A stretch of 64,000 bases of DNA, taken from Ga0077555 sp046154645. Its GTDB lineage: Bacteria > Pseudomonadota > Alphaproteobacteria > Rhizobiales > Hyphomicrobiaceae. Positions 56,938-64,000 of this stretch are shown piece by piece; positions within the stretch are counted from its first letter, which is position 1, and each line of letters begins with the position of its first letter. The stretch is taken from assembly GCA_046154645.1 (NCBI GenBank), contig JBJXDZ010000117.1, positions 36,781 through 100,780 of the forward strand, written 5' to 3'. The translations under genes were made by a program, and so were the position numbers. The notes beneath the pieces were generated by a model. The model was not told the origin of the DNA. It was given only the letters and a program-made list of their open reading frames with translations, and ran no database searches.

Positions 56938-57490
56938 CGCGGACGCTCCCACTGCCCTCAATAGCTGTGGTCACTGACTGGAATGTGTAGACGGTCGTCT
57001 TGAGCCACTTCTGCATTCCGATTTTCACACGCTTGTCGTACTGGACTCGGACATCGCCTGTCCTCTTTAAAGCAGCCAAGAACTGATTGCGATGGGGCAA
57101 CAAGTAGTCGTTGGCCATGGCAAAATCTTCGTTTGCCAGATGCCAAACGTCGTTGACGCTCCAGGATCGATACTCCAGTCCATGCTGATGAATCCAGGTC
57201 ACGAACAAGGGCGCTGCGTCCTCAGCTGATAAAGAGCGACGCCGCGTGGAAGCTTCTATCGATTTGGCCGCTGCGCCGCCGGAGCGCATGACCGGCAGTT
57301 CGCCGGTCATCGTGATTGCCGACCCCATACCGACGGTCGGTAGGGTCGGCACGATGTCGGCAGAGGTCGGCGTCGGGTCGGCGCCCCCACCAACAAGGCG
57401 TGCGGCGCCCGGCGAAGTGAACACATGCTCGGCATGGCAGCTTCCCCAGCCAAGCAAATTGGCGATCTTGTTGAATGCAGTTCTGAGCAT
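56927..57490 (-). CDS. hypothetical protein of the two-gene accessory module
   Basis: A 186-residue protein of unrecognised family. The first 80 residues are low in structure and rich in Gly, Pro and Thr. The C-terminal part looks folded, with APLFVTWIHQHGLEYRSWSV, NDVWHLANEDF, ALKRTGDVRVQYDKRVKIG and KWLKTTVYTFQ. GAGGAGG lies 6 bases before ATG 57490. It overlaps the winged-helix gene, so the two probably act together. No membrane segment or signal is seen. Confidence 0.6.
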   Translation of the reverse strand: MLRTAFNKIANLLGWGSCHAEHVFTSPGAARLVGGGADPTPTSADIVPTLPTVGMGSAITMTGELPVMRSGGAAAKSIEASTRRRSLSAEDAAPLFVTWIHQHGLEYRSWSVNDVWHLANEDFAMANDYLLPHRNQFLAALKRTGDVRVQYDKRVKIGMQKWLKTTVYTFQSVTTAIEGSGSVRDAA

Positions 57491-57668
57491 GGCCACCTCC
57501 TCGTTGCGGCGGCACACTGACCCCAGACGACATTGATCTCAATGAGCATTCGGCGCGAAAAACTGCGGTTCCGTTTCATGGCGGAGCATGACGTTTCACT
57601 CCGTGTCGACGGCGCCGAACAAAGCCGTGGATAACTCGCGTCCCACGGCTCGTTCCGCGCAATCAAAT

Positions 57669-57965
57669 GGCAGGACGACAGCGGAGGAGACGACAATGTC
57701 TATAGCGAAATTGGCTGGGCGTCGCTGCAGTTTCCTGAGGATATTTGCGGGGCCTCAATCGAGTGAATGGCAGAACGACAGCGGAGGAGGCGACAATGTC
57801 TATAGCGAAATTGGCTGGGCCTCGCTGCAGTTTCCTGAGGATATTTGCGGGGCCTCAATCGAGCGAATGGCAGGAAGACAGCGGAGGAGGCGACAATGTC
57901 TATAGTAAAAATGGCTGGGCGTCGCTGCAGTTTCCTGAGGATATTTGCGGGGCCTCAATCGAGCG
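57669..57965. repeat. three tandem 100-bp direct repeats
   Basis: Copies start at 57669, 57769 and 57869, the last ending at 57965, with only a few differences between them. Each contains GCGGAGGAG followed 5-7 bases later by ATGTCTATAG (ribosome-binding site and start pattern). Each also has the block GCTGCAGTTTCCTGAGGATA and TTTGCGGGGCCTCAATCGAG. The 100-bp unit is not a multiple of 3, so a frame entering one copy leaves it in another. Peptides MSIAKLAGRRCSFLRIFAG or similar could start in each copy. Unspaced tandem copies of this length are not a CRISPR array. Confidence 0.85.
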
Positions 57966-58035
57966 GCCGAACCAAAAAAGCTTCGGCCTGTCTCCGGCGA
58001 AATGCCCTCGGCTGTCAATCGGCGGCATGAAGTAA

Positions 58036-58545
58036 TTCGGAGCCTTCGACGCAAGGTCGGCGAGTACGCTTCGGAGACTTCGCCGCGAGGTCGGCGCCGT
58101 CGACGAACGATCCTTTCGACAGGATATTGACGGCATCATCAATGGCCCGCTGCACCCGCTCGGGCAACGTCGGCGCTTCGCCGCGCGAGATCCCCTGACA
58201 GAAGCACTGTCAACCTAACGCCGCCTCGGAGCCGACTCGATCATAGCACTACTGGTCCTTGCCCACAGACTTGGTGGCGCCCGAAGGATACCAATCGCAA
58301 TGCTGCATCGCAGCAGAATTCTCGCAAACGCACAATGACTTGGTCATCGACGCGTCGACCGGAGGCCCTTCAGAAGGCGGTTTGTGGTCGAGCCAATTTA
58401 CGATGACCCCTGATCGACTTGACAAGCCTTACAGCTTTCGTCGAACATGAGACCGTGGTGTGGTGCGATTTATGCATGACGACTTTGTTCGCACTATTTC
58501 GCTCATTTTGCCTATGTGGCGCCCGTTAGATTCAGGGAGTTCTGC
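58036..58545. other. 510-bp region upstream of the adhesin gene
   Basis: No gene with a plausible ribosome-binding site is seen. A minus-strand stretch at 58070-58190 without start or stop could be a decayed fragment (it reads PTLPERVQRAIDDAVNILSK). The 3' half becomes AT-richer and probably carries the promoter of the adhesin gene. Confidence 0.45.
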
Positions 58546-61500
58546 ATGACAAGTTCTTCGCAGACGTTTACCACCACATCGGCAAATGACAGCTGGACCG
58601 GAGGCCGTGGCAATGACACAGCCATCTACAACGCCACAGTCAATACGGGCGATCATGATGTGCTCAACGGCGGCGCCGGCAATGATACCCTCGTCCTGCA
58701 ACTGACGCGAGCGCAGTGGTTCAATACAGCGCTGCAACAGGATCTCGTTCGCTTTCTTGCCGCCGCCAATCGATGCGCGAGCAATAGCAGTAACGCACTC
58801 TTCGAGTTCAGTGCCTTCGACCTGGACGTCCGGGGCTTCGAGGCGATCAGGATCATCGTCGACGGTGTCGAACTCAGTGCGCGCGACGATCGTGTCAGAG
58901 CCCGCGACGATCGCTTCGCCGTTGCCGAGAACGGTACTGTTTCGGGCAACGTAGTCGCAAACGACAGTACGCCTGATCTGGTGCGCGACGTTCACGTGAC
59001 ATCGGGTCCGAGCGCCGGCTCGCTGGTGTTCAATCCAAATGGAACATTCGCCTATAGCGCCGGCAATGCTTTTGACTGGCTGGCTGCCGGCCAGACCACG
59101 ACGGTAACGTTCCGTTATGCTGTCACTGACGCTGACCTCGATGTTGACACGGCGACGGTCACCATAACGATCACGGGCACCAATGACGGTCCAGTCATCG
59201 CTGGCGGCGTGGTAGCTGGTGAGGTTCGCGAAATCGCCGACAACGCAACCGGAGAGAATGCGACAACGCATGTCTCAACGGGCCAGATTGCGTTCACGGA
59301 TGCTGATCGGAGTGACACGCATACGGTCTCCTTCGTCGTGGAAGGCTCGGACTACCTCGGCACGTTCACCATTGCCCTGGCTGGCAATACCAACGGTAAC
59401 CACGGCCATCATCATCAGCATGGTCACGGTCACGCGCAGCACGGCAATGGTCATGGCAACGGCCACGATAATGACGACAATGACTGCACTGATGGAGATG
59501 GCAACGACGGCCATCATCACCAGAACGGCCAAGGCCATCATCAACATGGCAATGGGCACGGCTACGGCCACCACAGTGGTGGCAGTTGCAGTGGGACCGG
59601 TCCGGTCAACTGGCAATTCACAGTCGCCGACAGTGCGATCGATTTCCTGGCCGCCGGAGAGACGCGCGAGCAGCGCTATACGGTCACCATTCGCGACAGC
59701 AGCGGTGCAACGACGACGCAGGTGGTGACAATCACTCTGGTTGGCGCGGCTGACGGTGGCGTCAACGTGGTGCCAGAGACCAATGCGGTCAGTGCAACTG
59801 GAAACGAGGACACTCCGATTGCCATCGTGCTGTCGGGCAGCGATGCTGATGGCGCCGTAGCTTCATTCCAGATCTCGGCGCTGCCGGCCAATGGCACGCT
59901 GTACCGCGATGCTGCGTTAACACAGCCGATCCTGGAGGGTGGCAGTGTCTCAGCTACTGGGAATTCGGCCACCGTCTATTTCCGTCCCAACACGGACTTC
60001 AATGGTACCGTCAACTTCCAATACGCAGCTGTGGATACAGCCGGTGCGCAGGATAGCAGCCCCGCAACCGCAGCAATTACCATCACGCCGGTCAATGATG
60101 CGCCGGTGCTGGTGACCGCGATCGGCAATCAGACCTCGGCCGAGGATGCGGCGTGGAGCTTCACGGTGCCGGCCGGCACCTTCACCGACGTCGACAATGC
60201 GACGCTGACCCTATCGGCGACGCTCGGCAATGGCGATCCGCTGCCGGCGTGGCTGAGCTTTACCGCCGCCACCGGCACCTTCGCTGGTACCCCGCCCGCG
60301 AACTTCGATGGCGATCTCGCGCTGACGGTTACCGCCACCGATGCGGGTGGCCTCACGGCTGCGACCACGTTCACGCTCGACATCACGCCGGTCAACGATG
60401 CTGCTGTCATCGGCGCACCAACAGACGGCGATGTTACCGAGGATGTCGACGTTCTCAGCGGCAATCTCGTGGCCACCGGCGCGATCTCGGTCAACGATGG
60501 GGATGCAGGCCAGTCTTCGTTCCAGACAACCGTCGGCAGCGCGCCAGGGAATCTCGGTGTGTTGTCGATTGCCGCGAACGGTAGCTATACCTACACTGTC
60601 GCCAACAGCGCCGTGCAGCACCTGGGCGTTGGAACAACGACTGATGCCGTAGACTCGTTCACCCTGACGAGTTTCGACGGCACCACTGCCAATGTCAGTT
60701 TCACGATCCATGGTACCAATGATGCGCCGGTGATCGGCGAGCCCGTCATTGTCCACAATGTTACCGGGTTTGCCTTGGAGGGCTTCCGCGAGCCAACAGG
60801 CGCGTCGTCCCCGGCGACAGAGGTTGCACCGGGTCGTTACGAGTTGACGACGCCTGACGCCGGTGAGGTTGGCGCCGTCTGGAGAGCTGTCGGTTTGGAT
60901 AGAGATTTCCAACTGACCACTCGGGTGGATCTCGGCAACCTGAATGGCGCCGACGGCATAGCATTCGTCATTCAGAGCCAAGGCGCCACGGCACTGACCT
61001 CCCTCAACGCGGCTGGTGGCGACCATGCCGGAGGTACGCTCGGTGTTGGCGGTTTCGCAGCCTCTCAGCTCGGCCTGCCCGGGGCGTTCGGGATCTGGAT
61101 CGACACGTACGACAACGGTACTGTGGTTGAGGCGTCTGGCCAATCGATCTCGTTCTTTGCCAATGGTTCGACTGGCTTGACGGGTTTGCCTGCCGGGGCG
61201 GCAGCGCCGCACGCCTTCACCGCATCGCTCGAAACCGGTCTCTGGCACGACCTGCAAATTCAGTGGGTCGCCGACACCCAAACGCTGTCCTTCACGTTTG
61301 TGCATTCGAGTGGCGAAACGGTCACGCGCTCGCAGGTCTTCGACGCTTCCCTACTGCCAGCAGGTCAAGTATTTCTCGGCTTCACAGCGGCTACTGGCGC
61401 GGATACGAACCGGCAGACCGTTGAGATTCTATCACTGACCACCAACGGATCCGATGTCAGCGACGACCTAACCGAGAGCGACGCCCCGCTCGCGGCCGCT

Positions 61501-64000
61501 GGTGCTATCACTTTCACCGACATCGACGCCAACGATACGCCTGAGGCCAGCTACACGGCGGCGACCGGTTTCGCAGTCACGACCAACGGCGTCACGTTGA
61601 CAGCAGCTCAGGAGCAGATGCTGCGTGATGCGTTTGCCGTAACAGCGGCCGGCACCTGGAGCTTTAATCTTGCGTCGCCCGAGTATCTTGATGCTGGCGA
61701 CACTGTTGTTGCCACGTATACGATTGTAGTCACCGATGATCTCGGCGCCGCGGACACCCAAGACGTCACGATTACTCTGCATGGCAGCGTGGACAATGGC
61801 GCGCCGGTGCTGACGGTGATCGACGGAGCCGGCGCCTTAGTCGAGGGCTCTGTGCTCTCGGATTCCGGCTCCCTCACATTTATCGACGGCGATGTCGGGG
61901 ACACGGCAACCACCGCGCATGTGCCGGTCACGGCAGTATGGAGTGGCGGAACTCTGTCGGCTCTCCAGATCGCGGCCCTCCAAGGCGGCTTTGCCATCAC
62001 GCCAGCCTCGTTCGGCACGAATAGCGGCACGATCAACTGGTCCTATGCGGTTGCCGAAGCCAATATTGACTTCCTGCGTGCCGGCCAATCAGTCACACTC
62101 ACCTATAGCGTGACGGTGACGGATGGCCTCGGGGCGTCCGACACGCAGCCTGTCACCGTTGTCATTACTGGAACGAATGACATCGCCACGATCTCGGTGC
62201 TTGGAACCCCCGATGCGACCGTGATCGAAGATGCGGACCTTTCTGCCAGTGGCAGCTTGCGCGTCGCGGATGCGGATTTCAGCGAAGCCGTCTTTCAGCC
62301 TGTCACCGCTCAAGCAGGCCTCTACGGCACGTTCTCGATCAATGCGCTCGGTGATTGGAGTTACACGCTCACCAACGGTGCCTATGGCGTGCAGTCGCTC
62401 GCGGGCGGGCAGCCGGCGAGCGAGGTGTTCACGGTCCTGAGCCAGGATGGCACCGCGTCGCATGTGGTCGGCATTAGCCTGACAGGGAGTAACGACGGAC
62501 CGATAATTGTCGCCGGAGCAACAGCCGGATTTGCCGAGCAAACCGGCGCTTCTGGTTCGACGGCGCCTCGAACGCTGGGCGGGGCGCTACAGTTCACCGA
62601 TATTGATCTCACCGACACGGGGCATGCGGCGCAGGTTATCGGTGTCACTGCGACAGGCGTGACCAGTGGCCTGCCGTCGAATGCAGCGCTGCTTGCCATG
62701 CTGACGACCGGGCTCGTCGTCAGTCCGGCCGGCACCGCCACGCCCGGCGCGATCGCCTGGAACTTCACGACCGAGGATCGCGTCTTCGACTTCCTGCCGG
62801 ACGGGCAGACGGTGACATTGAACTATACCGTCGAGGTCCGCGATCTCACAGGCGCCATTGATACCGATACGGTGACGGTCACCGTCACAGGAACCAACGA
62901 CGTCCCGGTGTTGTCACCGACATTCAAGGTGGCGATCCCTGTCGGGCACGCGCCGGTGGCGCTGAACCTGATTGGATCCGGCCCCCGTGCGGACGATCCC
63001 GATGCCGGCGAGCCGACGATTACCGTGACCGGGGTGCCAAGCGTCGGCCAACTGGTGCGCAGCGCCGCGTTCGGTGGCGGCGTGGTGGCCGTGGGACAGG
63101 TGCTGGCCGAAGCCGAATTGACCAGCCTGATCTATGTGGCGGGTGCGGCGACTGGCGCTTCCTCATTCACGTTCAGCGTCAACGACGGCCACTCTCCGAT
63201 ACAGACCGGGACGGTGCTTTTAGAGACCGTTTTGCCCGCAGCGGGAGTACTACCGGCGCCGCAAGGCAGCACGATCACCGGTACGGCGACGGGCGGCGAC
63301 ATCCTGTTCGGCGGTGCGGGGACTGACATCATTAGTGGACTAGCAGGCAATGATCTGATCCGGACCGGCGGCAACTCAGGCACCTCTTCCTACGACTCGA
63401 CCTCGGGCGGCGGGGGTACCGACCAGATCTTCGTCAATGGTGCCGGCTATGCCGATGTGCGCGGTGACGACGGCGACGACCTGATCGATGCCACGGGGGC
63501 TGGCATCAACACAGCCCGCAACACCTTCCTCGCGGGCGGTATCGGCAACGACACCATCATCGGCAGCGCTGGCGTAGATTTCATCAACGGCGGCGACAAT
63601 AACGACATCATCGCGGCAGGCGCCGGCAACGACACCATCAACGGTGATCTCGGCACCGATACGATCGACGCTGGCGCCGGTGATGACACCATCACCTCGG
63701 GTGCGTTCTCGACGACGTCACCAAGCCAGGGCCCTGACTTCATCGACGGCGGTGCGGATCTCGATCGGGCCTTCATCTACCGCCTGAGCTTCGCCGGAGT
63801 GCACACCGCCGACTTCTCCAGTCCTGCCGCGATCGCGACGCTTGGCGATGGCGGCACGGTTACTGGCGTCGAACAGGTGTCGTTCTACGCCTACGCCGGA
63901 ACCGCTGTCGGCGTGTTCAACGACGTCATCGTGTCGTCGAATGCGGCCGGCGGGACTTCGGTCAACTTCGTCGACGGCGGCGTCGGTGACGACACCCTGA
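58546..64000 (+). CDS. giant RTX/VCBS-type secreted adhesin with L-type lectin domain (partial, continues past window end)
   Basis: An open frame from ATG 58546 runs without a stop to the window end (over 1818 residues). CAGGGAG lies 6-7 bases before the ATG. No classical signal peptide is seen; the N terminus (GGRGNDTAIYN, LNGGAGNDTL) already has RTX-like nonapeptides, fitting type I secretion by a C-terminal signal outside the window. Repeated VCBS/cadherin-like domains end in GTND motifs near residues 211, 723, 1209 and 1449. An Ig-like/cadherin pair lies at about 415-600. A His-rich insertion occupies about 285-352. An L-type (legume-lectin-like) domain lies at about 734-962 (NGADGIAFVIQSQG, FGIWIDTYDNG). 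Calcium-binding RTX repeats start near 1580 (GGDILFGGAGTDIISGLAGN). The likely role is surface adhesion or biofilm formation. Partner secretion genes are not in the window. Confidence 0.93.
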   Translation, partial: MTSSSQTFTTTSANDSWTGGRGNDTAIYNATVNTGDHDVLNGGAGNDTLVLQLTRAQWFNTALQQDLVRFLAAANRCASNSSNALFEFSAFDLDVRGFEAIRIIVDGVELSARDDRVRARDDRFAVAENGTVSGNVVANDSTPDLVRDVHVTSGPSAGSLVFNPNGTFAYSAGNAFDWLAAGQTTTVTFRYAVTDADLDVDTATVTITITGTNDGPVIAGGVVAGEVREIADNATGENATTHVSTGQIAFTDADRSDTHTVSFVVEGSDYLGTFTIALAGNTNGNHGHHHQHGHGHAQHGNGHGNGHDNDDNDCTDGDGNDGHHHQNGQGHHQHGNGHGYGHHSGGSCSGTGPVNWQFTVADSAIDFLAAGETREQRYTVTIRDSSGATTTQVVTITLVGAADGGVNVVPETNAVSATGNEDTPIAIVLSGSDADGAVASFQISALPANGTLYRDAALTQPILEGGSVSATGNSATVYFRPNTDFNGTVNFQYAAVDTAGAQDSSPATAAITITPVNDAPVLVTAIGNQTSAEDAAWSFTVPAGTFTDVDNATLTLSATLGNGDPLPAWLSFTAATGTFAGTPPANFDGDLALTVTATDAGGLTAATTFTLDITPVNDAAVIGAPTDGDVTEDVDVLSGNLVATGAISVNDGDAGQSSFQTTVGSAPGNLGVLSIAANGSYTYTVANSAVQHLGVGTTTDAVDSFTLTSFDGTTANVSFTIHGTNDAPVIGEPVIVHNVTGFALEGFREPTGASSPATEVAPGRYELTTPDAGEVGAVWRAVGLDRDFQLTTRVDLGNLNGADGIAFVIQSQGATALTSLNAAGGDHAGGTLGVGGFAASQLGLPGAFGIWIDTYDNGTVVEASGQSISFFANGSTGLTGLPAGAAAPHAFTASLETGLWHDLQIQWVADTQTLSFTFVHSSGETVTRSQVFDASLLPAGQVFLGFTAATGADTNRQTVEILSLTTNGSDVSDDLTESDAPLAAAGAITFTDIDANDTPEASYTAATGFAVTTNGVTLTAAQEQMLRDAFAVTAAGTWSFNLASPEYLDAGDTVVATYTIVVTDDLGAADTQDVTITLHGSVDNGAPVLTVIDGAGALVEGSVLSDSGSLTFIDGDVGDTATTAHVPVTAVWSGGTLSALQIAALQGGFAITPASFGTNSGTINWSYAVAEANIDFLRAGQSVTLTYSVTVTDGLGASDTQPVTVVITGTNDIATISVLGTPDATVIEDADLSASGSLRVADADFSEAVFQPVTAQAGLYGTFSINALGDWSYTLTNGAYGVQSLAGGQPASEVFTVLSQDGTASHVVGISLTGSNDGPIIVAGATAGFAEQTGASGSTAPRTLGGALQFTDIDLTDTGHAAQVIGVTATGVTSGLPSNAALLAMLTTGLVVSPAGTATPGAIAWNFTTEDRVFDFLPDGQTVTLNYTVEVRDLTGAIDTDTVTVTVTGTNDVPVLSPTFKVAIPVGHAPVALNLIGSGPRADDPDAGEPTITVTGVPSVGQLVRSAAFGGGVVAVGQVLAEAELTSLIYVAGAATGASSFTFSVNDGHSPIQTGTVLLETVLPAAGVLPAPQGSTITGTATGGDILFGGAGTDIISGLAGNDLIRTGGNSGTSSYDSTSGGGGTDQIFVNGAGYADVRGDDGDDLIDATGAGINTARNTFLAGGIGNDTIIGSAGVDFINGGDNNDIIAAGAGNDTINGDLGTDTIDAGAGDDTITSGAFSTTSPSQGPDFIDGGADLDRAFIYRLSFAGVHTADFSSPAAIATLGDGGTVTGVEQVSFYAYAGTAVGVFNDVIVSSNAAGGTSVNFVDGGVGDDTL

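Noticed and set aside
57669..57965. Possible CRISPR array
   Set aside because: The 100-bp units are contiguous with no spacers and there are no cas genes.
60211..61305. Long minus-strand frames opposite the adhesin gene
   Set aside because: Antisense to the continuous RTX/VCBS coding frame; typical of repetitive GC-rich coding sequence.

Overview
This GC-rich window looks like a chromosomal segment of an alphaproteobacterium, probably of the Hyphomicrobiales or a relative. The main evidence is the conserved block rpsB-tsf-pyrH-frr-uppS-cdsA-rseP-bamA, an S2 protein with the C-terminal extension typical of that group, several Tct/Bug tripartite tricarboxylate transport genes, two CoA-transferases, and a P450 with its ferredoxin. 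The taxon below class level is inference.

Layout. 0-3.5 kb: a 2-oxoacid:ferredoxin oxidoreductase (korA, korB) with a Uma2-type nuclease-fold gene between the two subunits. 3.7-7.7 kb: a cassette of two SGNH-fold proteins, an MBOAT acyltransferase and a small membrane protein, probably for O-acylation of an exported glycan. 7.7-11.8 kb: cupin, SMP-30-like, metallo-beta-lactamase-fold, CoA-transferase and GNAT genes. 12.1-13.4 kb: a LysM lipoprotein, then a tandem array of a noncoding 234-274 bp repeat. 13.4-22.9 kb: on the minus strand, the translation, isoprenoid, phospholipid and outer-membrane assembly block, which lacks dxr and the lpxD/fabZ/lpxA neighbours. 23-25.6 kb: a receptor-like Ser/Thr kinase with two PAN-like modules.

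25.8-30.2 kb: a TctB-TctA-TctC-TctC uptake operon with two similar receptor genes. 30-32 kb: three GNAT genes. 32-35 kb: a PRISE-like SDR divergent from a ferredoxin-P450 pair. 35-36 kb: about 1 kb without a gene but with dispersed repeats. 36-41.7 kb: PH-domain membrane protein, enolase-superfamily enzyme, exported protein, orphan TctC receptor and a second CoA-transferase. 41.8-47.7 kb: a complete peptide/nickel-class ABC importer (ATPases divergent from receptor and permeases). 47.9-52.7 kb: DUF3108 protein, TMEM143-like protein, PrmA and an LLM-class oxidoreductase.

52.8 kb onward: a tRNA with anticodon CAT, followed by a patchwork accessory region. It holds an intact IS4-type element with clear ends, target duplication and a likely -1 frameshift site, an AlpA-like regulator, an IS21 istA relic, a two-gene module with a winged-helix protein, and three 100-bp tandem repeats. 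The window ends inside a very large RTX/VCBS-type secreted adhesin gene (58546 to beyond 64000). It carries an L-type lectin domain and a strikingly His-rich insertion. The adhesin and the frameshift-bearing IS are the most interesting items.
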